A stretch of DNA of 32,477 nt from an uncultured Lachnospiraceae bacterium (GCA_910577275.1 CAJTMW010000002.1:223817-256293), one strand, 5' to 3'; positions 1 through 8,272 are shown, numbered from the stretch's first letter. Made by a program: numbers and translations. Notes: generated from the letters alone by a model not told the origin.

Positions 1-674
1 CAGGACTTTTGAGCCTTGGCCATCGCGGCGTTCTTTTTCTGGACGAGCTGCCGGAGTTTAAACGGCAGACGCTGGATTTGCTCAGACAGCCCATGGAGGA
101 CAAGGAAATCCGTATTGCCAGAAGCAGCGGCTTTTTTAACTATCCGGCGGACGTTATGGTGGTGGGAGCCATGAATCCCTGCCCCTGCGGCTATTACCCT
201 GACAGAAACAAATGCCGGTGCACGCCTTTTGAGATACGCAGGTATTTAAGCAATATATCGGGGCCTGTGCTTGACAGGATAGATATCTGTGTGGAAGCCT
301 CCCGGGTGGAACTGTCCCAGCTCAAAAAGAGAAAAGGCGGGGAGAGCAGCCAAAGTATGCGCCGCAGGGTAATGGCCGCCCGCAGGCGTCAGGAGGAGAG
401 ATATGCGGGCACTCATATCCGTTTCAACGCCGATTTGGAGGCCGGGGATTTGGAAAAATACTGCGCTCCTGACGCTGACGGAGCGGCTCTGATGGAAAAG
501 ATGTTCCGCGTCATGGACTTAAGCGCCAGAGCCTATCACAGAATCCTGAAGGTGGCGAGAACCATTGCGGATTTAAGCGGGAGCCCTTCTGTGCTTAAGG
601 AGCACATATCGCAGGCGGTCTGCTACCGCGCCGGCGATTTGGCGGAAAGGCAGGGGGAGCATGGAGAAAGATAA
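1..674 (+). CDS. comM: ComM/YifB-type Mg-chelatase-like AAA+ ATPase, 3' part only
   Basis: The gene is cut by the window edge; the open frame runs in from base 3, so an apparent TTG start at 9 is internal. About 223 residues are visible, roughly the C-terminal 45% of a ~500-residue family. The Walker B-like FLDELPEF, the cysteine-containing AMNPCPCGYYPD and the GPVLDRIDI segment are family hallmarks, followed by the helical Mg-chelatase C-terminal domain (SARAYHRILKVARTIADL). The family is a hexameric helicase-like ATPase; in competent bacteria ComM promotes branch migration during integration of transformed DNA. It overlaps dprA by 14 bases, which fits a shared DNA-uptake or recombination transcript. 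The Walker A half lies outside the window. Identification is secure; a role in natural competence here is inferred from family and neighbour only. Confidence 0.93.
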   Translation, partial: GLLSLGHRGVLFLDELPEFKRQTLDLLRQPMEDKEIRIARSSGFFNYPADVMVVGAMNPCPCGYYPDRNKCRCTPFEIRRYLSNISGPVLDRIDICVEASRVELSQLKKRKGGESSQSMRRRVMAARRRQEERYAGTHIRFNADLEAGDLEKYCAPDADGAALMEKMFRVMDLSARAYHRILKVARTIADLSGSPSVLKEHISQAVCYRAGDLAERQGEHGER

Positions 675-1866
675 GATGTTTCAATTCTGGCTCCATAATC
701 TGCCGGGAGTGGGGGACAGGACCATCGAGAAGCTTCTCGGGCGTTTTGGGAGTCCGAGGGAGGTCTACAGCGCCGGGCAGGGGGCTTTGGAGGAGGTTTT
801 GGGAAATGCCCGCGCCCTTTCGGTTCTGGCGTTTCGAAAGACCTTTCAGCTCCAATGCGCTTATGAGGAAATGCTGGATAAAAAAATTATTTTCTGCACG
901 AAGGAGGATGAAAACTATCCCCAAAGGCTTAAGGAAATCACCCATCCGCCTTACGGTCTTTACTGCCTTGGGAATCTGCCCGAAAATCAGCGCCCGGCTG
1001 CGGCAATTATCGGGGCAAGGGAGTGCTCGGAGTACGGAAGGGCTATGGCGGAAGCTTTTGCGGGAAGACTTGGCGGTGCCGGGGTCAGCATTGTCAGTGG
1101 CATGGCCAGGGGAATCGACGGTATCGGGCAGAAGGCAGCTCTTACAAAAGGAGGTAAGACCTATGCGGTTTTAGGATGCGGGGTGGACGTCTGCTATCCT
1201 GCCTCCAACAGGCAGCTTTACGAAGAAATTACAGAAAAGGGCGGAGGGATTTTATCCGTATTTCCGCCGGGGACGCAGCCCTTAAAGCAGCATTTTCCCG
1301 AGAGGAACCGTATTGTGGCCGGGCTGTCCGATTTGATTCTGGTGGTGGAGGCAAGGCAGAAAAGCGGCACGTGGATTACGGTGGACATGGCCCTTGAACA
1401 GGGAAAAAGTGTCTACGCGGTGCCGGGCCGGCTTACGGACAGGTTAAATGACGGGTGTAATTTATTAATCAGGCAGGGAGCGGGAATTGCGCTTTCGCCG
1501 GACGACATTCTGGCGGAGCTTGTGGTTATCAGGAACCGGAACGGCGGGCGGAAAGAAGAGACAAAGAAAGCGGCAGCACACCCCCTTGTCGCAGCGCCGG
1601 TCAGGACAAAATCCGCAGAAAAAGCAGCCCCAAAAACCGGAGCAGATATGACAAAAGAAGCAGAGACAAAGGAAGAAGCGGCGAAGACAGAGGGCATACT
1701 GCGCTTTCTGGATTACCACCCGAAATCCGCGGACGAGATACTGGAAAGTATGGAGAAGGCGGGAATAAAAATAAGTCTGCCGCAGCTTTTAAACGAGCTG
1801 ATTAATCTCTGTATGGAGGGCAGGGCAAAGCAGGTTACAGGAAACTATTTTATAAGAAAAGAATAA
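661..1866 (+). CDS. dprA: DNA processing protein DprA/Smf
   Basis: DprA binds incoming single-stranded DNA and loads RecA during transformation; it is also widespread in bacteria not known to be competent. The protein has 401 residues, somewhat longer than usual. An N-terminal helix-hairpin-helix-like region (LHNLPGVGDRTIEKLL) is followed by the Rossmann-like DprA domain, with IIGARECSEYG near residue 118 and SGMARGIDG near 146, then the conserved GCGVDVCYP and FPERNRI motifs. The extra length is an Ala/Lys/Glu-rich linker at about residues 295-345, before a C-terminal winged-helix domain (about 345-401). The ATG at 661 sits just behind CAGGGGGAGC and overlaps the end of comM, suggesting translational coupling. 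Confidence 0.96.
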   Translation: MEKDKMFQFWLHNLPGVGDRTIEKLLGRFGSPREVYSAGQGALEEVLGNARALSVLAFRKTFQLQCAYEEMLDKKIIFCTKEDENYPQRLKEITHPPYGLYCLGNLPENQRPAAAIIGARECSEYGRAMAEAFAGRLGGAGVSIVSGMARGIDGIGQKAALTKGGKTYAVLGCGVDVCYPASNRQLYEEITEKGGGILSVFPPGTQPLKQHFPERNRIVAGLSDLILVVEARQKSGTWITVDMALEQGKSVYAVPGRLTDRLNDGCNLLIRQGAGIALSPDDILAELVVIRNRNGGRKEETKKAAAHPLVAAPVRTKSAEKAAPKTGADMTKEAETKEEAAKTEGILRFLDYHPKSADEILESMEKAGIKISLPQLLNELINLCMEGRAKQVTGNYFIRKE

Positions 1867-1883
1867 TGTAGAGGAGAAAGGAA

Positions 1884-2057
1884 ATGAATACATTTTATTA
1901 TGAAGTAATCAGTATCGACGGCGACTATGCGAATTTAAAGAGGACGGATATTGAAAGCAACGATTTAAAGCTGGTGGCAAGAGCGCTGCTCCCCCCTGAA
2001 ACGGCGGAAGGAATGAAGCTGAAATACGAGTGGATGCAGTATGAAATTATTGAATGA
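1884..2057 (+). CDS. small DUF3006-like protein (57 aa)
   Basis: This is a short open frame of 57 residues starting MNTFYYEVISIDGDY and ending YEWMQYEIIE. The ATG is 7 bases after GAGGAGAAAGGA, a good ribosome binding site, and lies 17 bases behind the dprA stop. The pattern of a beta-rich start (EVISIDGDYANLKR), a middle LLPPETAEGMKL and an acidic end resembles DUF3006-type small proteins, which read like a single small beta-barrel. There is no signal peptide, membrane segment or cysteine. The function is unknown. It is probably the last gene of the comM-dprA transcript, because a clear promoter for topA follows. The gene call rests on the ribosome binding site and position; the family link is a by-eye inference. 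Confidence 0.72.
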   Translation: MNTFYYEVISIDGDYANLKRTDIESNDLKLVARALLPPETAEGMKLKYEWMQYEIIE

Positions 2058-2114
2058 GAGCGCAGGCGGACGGCGGGCTTCCATATATTAATGATATATT
2101 AATAGATTTTTTAC

Positions 2115-2143
2115 TTGCCACTATGAAAAAAGTAGTGTATAGT
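2115..2143 (+). promoter_or_regulatory. predicted sigma-A promoter of topA
   Basis: TTGCCA (2115-2120) and TATAGT (2138-2143) are separated by exactly 17 bases; each box matches its consensus at 5 of 6 positions. The element lies in the AT-rich gap between the small gene and topA. Transcription would start near 2150, giving a leader of about 45 bases ending in AAGGGGATAAATTTCT before the topA ATG. Confidence 0.7.
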
Positions 2144-2193
2144 TTTAGCCGATTAGCGTTTTCAAAATTGAAATGATAAGGGGATAAATTTCT

Positions 2194-4281
2194 ATGGCAA
2201 AGTATCTGGTGATAGTGGAATCACCGGCTAAGGTGAAAACAATCAAAAAATTTCTGGGCGCGGATTATGAGGTGATGGCCAGCAACGGACATGTGCGCGA
2301 CCTCCCGAAAAGCCAGCTCGGCATTGACGTGGAGCATGACTATGAGCCCAAATATATCACGATACGCGGAAAGGGCGATATTTTAGCCAGTCTGAGAAAG
2401 GAAGTCAAGAAGGCAAAAAAAATCTATCTGGCCACCGACCCTGACCGGGAAGGGGAAGCCATTTCCTGGCATCTGTTAAAAGCGCTGAAGCTGGAAGATA
2501 AAAAGGTTTACCGGATTACATTTAATGAGATAACGAAAAACGCCGTGAAGGAATCCTTAAAAAACGCAAGGGAAATCGATATGAACCTTGTGGACGCCCA
2601 GCAGGCAAGGCGGGTTTTAGACCGCATGGTGGGATATCGGATTTCCCCTCTTTTGTGGGCAAAGGTAAAAAGAGGGCTTTCCGCCGGAAGGGTGCAGTCC
2701 GTGGCGCTTCGGATTATCTGCGACAGGGAGGAAGAAATAAACAGCTTTATCCCACAGGAGTACTGGACCCTTGACGCGTTCTTTCGGATTCCCGGAGAAA
2801 AAAAGCTCCTTGCGGCAAAATATTTCGGCTTAAAGGACAAAAAAACAACGATTTCATCGAGGGAACAGCTCGATAAGATTGTGGAGGAAATAAAGGAAGC
2901 GGATTTTCAGGTAAGCGAGGTCAGAAAGGGCGAGAGAAGCAAAAAGCCGCCGCTGCCCTTTACCACCTCGACCTTGCAGCAGGAAGCCAGCAAAACCTTG
3001 AATTTTTCCACCCAGAAAACTATGCGGTTAGCTCAGCAGCTCTATGAGGGAATAGAGATTAAGGGCAACGGGACCGTAGGTCTTATCACCTATCTTCGAA
3101 CGGATTCCACCAGAGTTTCCGAGGAAGCACGGAAGATGGCGGAGGACTACATCAGGAAAAATTACGGGGAGGACTATGTGGGGAAGGAGCCGGACGCGTC
3201 TAAGGGAAGCAAGAAGATTCAGGACGCCCATGAGGCCATACGTCCGACGGATTTAAACCGTACGCCCGCTTCCATGAAGGATTCCCTGTCCAGAGACCAG
3301 CTCCGGCTTTATCAGCTTATCTGGAAGCGTTTTGCGGCAGGCGGGATGCAGCCGGCAAAATATGAAACCACCTCCATCAAAATTGACGCCGGCAGACACC
3401 GGTTTACCGTGGCGGCCTCCCGGATGCTTTTTGACGGCTTTACAAGCGTATACAGCCAGGAGGAGGATAAGGCGGAAAATAATGTGCTGGTGAAGGCGGT
3501 GACGGAAGAAACGGTTCTTGCCCTGGACGGCCTTGAGGAAAAGCAGCATTTCACCCAGCCGTCGCCCCACTATACGGAGGCGTCCCTGGTCCGTTCTCTC
3601 GAGGAGCTTGGCATCGGGCGTCCAAGTACCTATGCGCCTACCATAACCACGCTTCTTGCCCGGCGCTATATTGTAAAGGAAAACAAAAACCTTTACGTGA
3701 CGGAAATCGGCGAGGTGGTAAACCATATGATGCAGGAGGCGTTTCCCAGCGTCGTGGACGTGAACTTTACCGCCAATATGGAGGCGCTCCTTGACAGTGT
3801 GGCGGAAGGCAGCGTTGCGTGGAAAACCATCGTGTCCAATTTCTACCCGGATTTGGACGAGGCGGTAAAGACGGCGGAGAAGGAATTAGAGCAGGTGGAG
3901 ACGCGAGACGAGGTTTCCGACGAGGTCTGCGATTTGTGCGGGAGGAACATGGTGATTAAATACGGACCCCACGGCCGGTTCCTTGCCTGTCCCGGGTTCC
4001 CGGAATGCCGCAACACCAAACCTTTTTACGAAAAAACAGGGGTTCCCTGTCCGAAATGCGGCAAGGATATCGTGCTTAAGATGACCAGAAAGGGAAGGAA
4101 ATATTACGGCTGTATCGACAATCCCGAATGCGATTTTATGATATGGCAGAAGCCGTCAGTGGAAAAATGCCCCAAATGCGGTTCTATGATGGTGTATAAG
4201 GGGAATAAACTGGTTTGTATCGGAGAAAATTGCGATTATGTTTCCGAAATATCAGAAAAATCTGAAAAGTCGGAAAATTAG
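2194..4281 (+). CDS. topA: DNA topoisomerase I (type IA)
   Basis: It relaxes negative supercoils by cutting one strand through a 5'-phosphotyrosine link. The 695-residue protein begins with a Toprim domain (catalytic E9 in VIVESPAKVKTI; acidic D82-x-D84-x-x-x-E88 in DPDREGE). The nucleophile is Tyr300 within LITYLRTDSTR. Three C-terminal zinc ribbons (about residues 575-685) each have four cysteines, as in CDLCG...CPGFPEC, CPKCG...CIDNPEC and CPKCG...CIGENC. The last 12 residues are an SE-x tripeptide repeat (SEISEKSEKSEN) that is not part of the enzyme and whose DNA looks like CodY boxes. The gene has its own promoter. Its place between dprA and codY is the same as in Bacillus. Confidence 0.98.
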   Translation: MAKYLVIVESPAKVKTIKKFLGADYEVMASNGHVRDLPKSQLGIDVEHDYEPKYITIRGKGDILASLRKEVKKAKKIYLATDPDREGEAISWHLLKALKLEDKKVYRITFNEITKNAVKESLKNAREIDMNLVDAQQARRVLDRMVGYRISPLLWAKVKRGLSAGRVQSVALRIICDREEEINSFIPQEYWTLDAFFRIPGEKKLLAAKYFGLKDKKTTISSREQLDKIVEEIKEADFQVSEVRKGERSKKPPLPFTTSTLQQEASKTLNFSTQKTMRLAQQLYEGIEIKGNGTVGLITYLRTDSTRVSEEARKMAEDYIRKNYGEDYVGKEPDASKGSKKIQDAHEAIRPTDLNRTPASMKDSLSRDQLRLYQLIWKRFAAGGMQPAKYETTSIKIDAGRHRFTVAASRMLFDGFTSVYSQEEDKAENNVLVKAVTEETVLALDGLEEKQHFTQPSPHYTEASLVRSLEELGIGRPSTYAPTITTLLARRYIVKENKNLYVTEIGEVVNHMMQEAFPSVVDVNFTANMEALLDSVAEGSVAWKTIVSNFYPDLDEAVKTAEKELEQVETRDEVSDEVCDLCGRNMVIKYGPHGRFLACPGFPECRNTKPFYEKTGVPCPKCGKDIVLKMTRKGRKYYGCIDNPECDFMIWQKPSVEKCPKCGSMMVYKGNKLVCIGENCDYVSEISEKSEKSEN

Positions 4282-4319
4282 TAGAAATATTTGGTATTAT
4301 ATAAAATTTTAAGAACAGT
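4247..4319 (+). promoter_or_regulatory. candidate CodY-box cluster upstream of codY
   Basis: Against the established CodY box AATTTTCWGAAAATT I find four 15-base matches: 4247-4261 (3 mismatches), 4256-4270 (4), 4265-4279 (4) and 4305-4319 (3). The first three are spaced 9 bases apart, so each overlaps the next by 6 bases; overlapping CodY sites of this kind are described for Bacillus operators. They lie in the final codons of topA. The fourth lies 2 bases before the -35 box of codY. This would fit autorepression of codY. It remains a prediction, since the first three also encode a tripeptide repeat. Confidence 0.45.
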
Positions 4320-4321
4320 CG

Positions 4322-4350
4322 TTGAAATTGAAAAAATCCTGTGATACAAT
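4322..4350 (+). promoter_or_regulatory. predicted sigma-A promoter of codY
   Basis: TTGAAA (4322-4327) and TACAAT (4345-4350) are separated by 17 bases; each matches consensus at 5 of 6. A TG at 4342-4343 adds an extended -10. The start of transcription would be about 20 bases before the codY ATG, and the GGGAGG ribosome binding site fits in that short leader. Confidence 0.72.
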
Positions 4351-4377
4351 AGGTGCGAAAGGTTTGGGAGGTATCAC

Positions 4378-5157
4378 ATGAGTAGCGTACAGTTATTAGA
4401 TAAAACCAGAAAGATTGGTAAGCTCCTTCACAATAACGATTCCAGCAAGGTTGTTTTTAATGATATCTGTTCCGTATTATGTGAGATATTATCCTCCAAC
4501 GTTCTGGTAATCAGCAGAAAGGGCAAAGTACTCGGGGTGGGGGATTCGCCGGAGGTGGATTCCATCACGGAACTGATTGTGGAGCAGGTGGGCGGCTTTA
4601 TTGATTCCATGCTAAATGAAAGGCTCCTGGCGGTTCTTTCCACCAAGGAAAACGTCAATCTGGAAACTCTCGGGTTCGAGGACAGGGATGTGAGGAAGTT
4701 CCGGGCCACCATAGCGCCGATTGAGATTGCCGGAGAACGGCTGGGCACGTTGTTTATTTATAAATGCGTGGACCAGTACGACATCGACGACATTATCCTG
4801 TGCGAATACGGGACAACGGTAGTGGGGCTTGAAATGCTCCGGGCGGTCAATGAGGAAAGCGCGGAGGAAAACCGCAAGCTGGCGGTAATCCGTTCGGCAA
4901 TCAGCACACTTTCCTATTCGGAGATGGAAGCGGTGGTTTACATTTTCGAGGAGCTTAACGGGATGGAAGGAATTCTGGTTGCCAGCAAGATTGCGGACAG
5001 GGTGGGGATTACCCGTTCCGTCATCGTCAATGCGCTTCGCAAATTTGAGAGCGCGGGCGTCATTGAATCCAGGTCTTCAGGGATGAAGGGAACCTACATC
5101 AAGGTTCTAAACGACATGGTGTTCGATGAGGTGGAAAAATTAAAAAAGAATATATGA
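4378..5157 (+). CDS. codY: global transcriptional regulator CodY
   Basis: CodY senses branched-chain amino acids (and GTP in many Firmicutes) and represses nutrient-uptake, biosynthesis and often motility genes. The 259-residue length equals the Bacillus protein. An N-terminal GAF domain (about 1-155) is followed by a long linker helix and a winged helix-turn-helix; the recognition region ASKIADRVGITRSVIVNALR begins at residue 202 and is almost invariant in the family. It stands between topA and flgB, so the regulator sits right beside the flagellar operon, as in Bacillus, where CodY represses fla/che. It is probably transcribed alone or with readthrough from topA. A weak terminator follows. 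Confidence 0.98.
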   Translation: MSSVQLLDKTRKIGKLLHNNDSSKVVFNDICSVLCEILSSNVLVISRKGKVLGVGDSPEVDSITELIVEQVGGFIDSMLNERLLAVLSTKENVNLETLGFEDRDVRKFRATIAPIEIAGERLGTLFIYKCVDQYDIDDIILCEYGTTVVGLEMLRAVNEESAEENRKLAVIRSAISTLSYSEMEAVVYIFEELNGMEGILVASKIADRVGITRSVIVNALRKFESAGVIESRSSGMKGTYIKVLNDMVFDEVEKLKKNI

Positions 5158-5197
5158 AATAAGCCGAATGTCTGGACGTAACGGATTATGGATAGAT

Positions 5198-5237
5198 AAA
5201 AAGGATTGATGAGGGAAAACTGGCATGAATCCTTTTT
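5198..5237 (+). terminator. weak terminator after codY
   Basis: AAAAAGGATT (5198-5207) pairs perfectly with AATCCTTTTT (5228-5237), a 10-bp stem around a 20-base loop, followed by GTTTGT. The stem is AT-rich and the loop large, so termination may be partial. It lies 41 bases behind the codY stop and ahead of the flagellar promoter. Confidence 0.45.
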
Positions 5238-5283
5238 GTTTGTATGAAAGTGGCATTGTTTGTAATTAAAAACGTTAAAAATC

Positions 5284-5323
5284 TGCTATGATACTTGAAT
5301 TTTTATCTAAATATTTTTATAAT
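5284..5323 (+). promoter_or_regulatory. predicted promoter(s) of the flagellar operon
   Basis: The best element is TTGAAT (5295-5300), 17 bases, TATAAT (5318-5323): a perfect -10 with a 4-of-6 -35. An overlapping second candidate is the extended -10 TGCTATGAT (5284-5292), without a good -35. A transcript from the first would start near 5330 and carry a leader of about 70 AT-rich bases, including the 12-base palindrome AAAAATATTTTT (5349-5360). No sigma-28 element is seen here, which fits an early flagellar operon read by the housekeeping sigma factor. Confidence 0.6.
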
Positions 5324-5400
5324 GGATAACGGTGAAGCAGATAAAAATAAAAATATTTTTTTGTTTGAGATAGAAATATAATCTGAAAGGGGAGAATAAC

Positions 5401-5793
5401 ATGTTTGACAGCGGTGTATTTGATTATGTGGATGTGCTGGGCAAGGCGGCGGACGCGTCATGGACAAGAAATGAAATCATATCCAATAATATGTCAAATG
5501 TCAACACGCCGGGATATAAAAGGCAGGATATAGATTTTGAATCAAGGCTTCGGCAGGCGCTTGGCAGTATGAGATACGAGTCGGTTGACTCCAAGGTTGC
5601 CCGCGCGGCTTCCAGTAATCTTAAGGGAAGGGTTTATACGGATTCCGCCAATTTTTCATATCGCCTTGACGGCAATAATGTGGATATTGACACAGAAGGG
5701 GTAAAACTCGCTGCTAATCAGATTAAATATAACGGTTTGTTTGACAGTATCAATCAGGAATTTGCAAACCTTAAGCTCGTAATGAGGTCTTAA
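5401..5793 (+). CDS. flgB: flagellar proximal rod protein FlgB
   Basis: FlgB is one of the proximal rod subunits, exported by the flagellar type III system and placed above the MS ring. The protein has 130 residues, normal for the family. The rod-protein N-terminal heptad region contains NEIISNNMSNVNTPGYKRQ (about residues 24-42), the ANNxANxxTPGYK signature shared by rod and hook proteins, and the C-terminal helix runs to FANLKLVMRS. It opens the flagellar operon; its ATG follows GAAAGGGGAGAATAAC. FlgC begins 36 bases downstream. Confidence 0.97.
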   Translation: MFDSGVFDYVDVLGKAADASWTRNEIISNNMSNVNTPGYKRQDIDFESRLRQALGSMRYESVDSKVARAASSNLKGRVYTDSANFSYRLDGNNVDIDTEGVKLAANQIKYNGLFDSINQEFANLKLVMRS

Positions 5794-5828
5794 GGAGCAA
5801 AACGGTATTTACGGAACAGGAGGGAATA

Positions 5829-6275
5829 ATGAGTATTTTCGATTCTTTTAATATTAACGCGTCCGGCATGACAGCCGAGCGTTACCGCATGGACATTATT
5901 GCGGAAAACGTGGCGAACGCGCAGACCACACGGACCGAGGACGGGACTCCCTACAGGCGTAAGGTAGTTACTTTTGAGGAGCGCACGGACGGGGGACAGT
6001 CGTTTCGCAGCTTCTTAGGCTCTGCAACCGACAAATTTAAGGGCCAGGGCGTCCGGGTGGGGAAGCTCACAGAGGATAAATGGACACAGATGAATATGGT
6101 TTATGACCCGTCTCATCCCGACGCCGATGAAAACGGTTATGTTACCTATCCCAATGTAAATATCGTTACGGAAATGACCAACTTAATTGATGCAAGCCGT
6201 TCCTATGAAGCAAACGCCACCGCCTTTAATTCCAGTAAAAGCATAGCGATGAAAGGGCTGGAGATGGCACAGTAA
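5829..6275 (+). CDS. flgC: flagellar proximal rod protein FlgC
   Basis: A second proximal rod subunit that works with FlgB and FlgF. The 148 residues carry the rod signature near the start (YRMDIIAENVANAQTTRTED) and the typical C-terminus YVTYPNVNIVTEMTNLIDAS followed by a helix ending LEMAQ. The signature glycine-tyrosine pair is replaced by TRTEDG, as is usual in FlgC. The ATG follows AGGAGGGAATA. FliE starts 17 bases downstream, so the three genes are surely co-transcribed. Confidence 0.97.
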   Translation: MSIFDSFNINASGMTAERYRMDIIAENVANAQTTRTEDGTPYRRKVVTFEERTDGGQSFRSFLGSATDKFKGQGVRVGKLTEDKWTQMNMVYDPSHPDADENGYVTYPNVNIVTEMTNLIDASRSYEANATAFNSSKSIAMKGLEMAQ

Positions 6276-6291
6276 TTGGAGGAATACATAA

Positions 6292-6609
6292 ATGGATATC
6301 TCATCTTTACATAATATCTCTTCGGGCGTTATCAGAGAAGCGGCGGAGAGGAATGCTGCGGCCGCAGAGAAAAAGGCCGGGGCCGGATTTGAAGACTTTT
6401 TTGGTAAGGCAGTAGAGAGTATAAAGACCACTAACGCCTATCTTTCCGATGCTGAAAATGAAAAAATAAGATGGGCTCTCGGGGAAACGGAAAGTACCCA
6501 CGAGCTTTCTATAGCAATGCAGAAGGCATCAACCGCTTTGCAGTATACTGTGGCAGTGCGTGATAAATTCCTTGAGGCATACAAGGAAATCATGCAGATG
6601 ACAGTTTAA
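6292..6609 (+). CDS. fliE: flagellar hook-basal body complex protein FliE
   Basis: FliE joins the MS ring to the rod and opens the export gate toward rod assembly. The 105-residue length is normal. The C-terminal half shows the family pattern GETESTHELSIAMQKASTAL, then LQYTVAVRDKFLEAYKEIMQM. The N-terminus is Ala-rich and probably helical (about residues 14-26). The ATG follows GGAGGAATACATAA. Its position between flgC and fliF is nearly universal in Firmicutes. Confidence 0.96.
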   Translation: MDISSLHNISSGVIREAAERNAAAAEKKAGAGFEDFFGKAVESIKTTNAYLSDAENEKIRWALGETESTHELSIAMQKASTALQYTVAVRDKFLEAYKEIMQMTV

Positions 6610-6652
6610 GGGTTTTCAGGATGAAGAACGGAAGAAGGGCAGGCTTTGATTT

Positions 6653-8254
6653 ATGGCAGAGCGATTGAAAGAACTTTTAAATAAAGTTCTTGAATGGTGG
6701 AATAAATTCTCCACGAGACAAAAAACATTTATCATATCGGCCGGGGCGGGAGTGATTCTTGCCTTTGCGGTTTTGATTACTATACTGACGCGCCCTCAAT
6801 ACGTTGTGCTGCGTAATTGCGAAACAACGAAGGAAACGGCTGATATAGCGGAGATTCTGGAAGGCGAGGGACTTGATTATCAGGTTTCGGACGATACCTA
6901 TCAGGTACGGATTAACAAAAAACAGGAGTCGCAGGCGAATCTTCTGCTTGCAGACCATGATATTCAGGCTTATGCATATTCCATAGATAACGTCACGGAC
7001 GGGAGCTTCAGCACTACCGAATCGGATAAGCAGAAGAAATACAAGTATTATATGGAAAGCCGGCTGGCCAATGATTTGATTGGAAAGTTTACCGCCATTG
7101 AAAGCGCGGTGGTGACTTTATACATACCTGAAAATGACGGGACGTTAATCAGGAACGAGCAGGATTCCGGCGCATGGATTGTGCTTACGCTGCAGGATGA
7201 ATTTTCGGAGGAGAGCGCCGCAAGCCTTGCCAAGGCTGTGGCGGTAAGCCTTGGAAATAAAACCACAGAAGAAATCGTAATTATGGACGACGCGGGTAAC
7301 ACCCTGTTTGCAGGCGGAGAGGAATACGGCGCGGCAGGCAGCGCAAGCTCCCAGATGGGCGTAAGGGCTCAGTGGGAGAGCAAGGTGAAGAACGATATAA
7401 GGAAAGTAATGCTTGGAACCAAGCTGTTTGACAGGGTGGAGGTTGCCGTCAATCTGGATATGGACTTTTCTTCAACCTCAACCACGGACCACCGGTATTA
7501 TGTGGAGGACGGAAACAGTCAGGGCTATCTGGCAAACGAGAGGGTTTTCAGTTCCGAGTCCACGAATGAGGGCGGAGAGGTTCCCGGTACCGATTCCAAC
7601 GGACAGCAGCCGGAATACGTATATCAGGACAACACGGAGAGTAATTCCTCCCAGTCTGAGGAGGAGAGAAACTATCTGCCCTCCGAGCGTATTACAAATA
7701 CGGAGACATTACCGGGGGGGATTAATTATACATCTTCGTCCGTTTCGCTTACCGCTACGAATATGAATCTGGTCAGGGAAGAGGACGTGGAAGCCCAGGG
7801 ACTTTTGGACGGAGTTACATGGGAAGAGTATAAGCTGGCCAATGCGGGGCAGGAGCCTGTGACGGTGCCGGATGAGCTTTATGACGTGGTCGCCAAAGCC
7901 ACAGGGTTCCCGGCCGAGAACATTGCCATTGTAGCTTATTCTGAAAATGTGTTTTTTGATAAGGAAGGCTTAAGTGTGTCCGCGTCGGATATTGTTCAGA
8001 TTGTCCTGATTGTGGTGATTTTAGCGCTCCTTGCTTTTGTTGTGCTGCGGAGCATGCGCTCCGAGAAGGAGCCGGAGCAGCCCGAGGAGCTGTCGGTGGA
8101 AAGCCTTCTGCAGTCCCAGCCGGAGCCTGAGATTGAGGATATCAGTATGGAACAGATATCTGAGACCAGACAGATGATAGAAAAGTTTGTAGACGAAAAT
8201 CCAGAGGCCGTGGCGAACCTTTTGCGGAACTGGCTAAATGAAGAATGGGGTTAA
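6653..8254 (+). CDS. fliF: flagellar MS-ring protein FliF
   Basis: FliF forms the membrane-embedded MS ring that houses the export gate and carries the C ring. The 533 residues have a first membrane segment at about 24-46, periplasmic (outside) ring-building domains with YcsQ/FliF-type folds at about 50-230, and a polar Ser/Glu/Asn-rich stretch (about 300-350, with DNTESNSSQSEEER) that is a variable loop. A second membrane helix is at about 446-468, and a cytoplasmic tail ends FVDENPEAVANLLRNWLNEE, the FliG-binding motif. The operon position between fliE and fliG is standard. Confidence 0.97.
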   Translation: MAERLKELLNKVLEWWNKFSTRQKTFIISAGAGVILAFAVLITILTRPQYVVLRNCETTKETADIAEILEGEGLDYQVSDDTYQVRINKKQESQANLLLADHDIQAYAYSIDNVTDGSFSTTESDKQKKYKYYMESRLANDLIGKFTAIESAVVTLYIPENDGTLIRNEQDSGAWIVLTLQDEFSEESAASLAKAVAVSLGNKTTEEIVIMDDAGNTLFAGGEEYGAAGSASSQMGVRAQWESKVKNDIRKVMLGTKLFDRVEVAVNLDMDFSSTSTTDHRYYVEDGNSQGYLANERVFSSESTNEGGEVPGTDSNGQQPEYVYQDNTESNSSQSEEERNYLPSERITNTETLPGGINYTSSSVSLTATNMNLVREEDVEAQGLLDGVTWEEYKLANAGQEPVTVPDELYDVVAKATGFPAENIAIVAYSENVFFDKEGLSVSASDIVQIVLIVVILALLAFVVLRSMRSEKEPEQPEELSVESLLQSQPEPEIEDISMEQISETRQMIEKFVDENPEAVANLLRNWLNEEWG

Positions 8255-8272
8255 TAAGAGAGGAATACGGGC

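Noticed and set aside
2148..2155. GCCGATTA ahead of topA, similar to a SigD -10
   Set aside because: No -35 at the right distance and topA is not a motility gene; the sigma-A promoter at 2115-2143 explains the gap better.
5298..5312. CodY-like box in the flgB promoter
   Set aside because: Five mismatches in an AT-rich gap is close to chance; mentioned only as a possibility, not as a feature.
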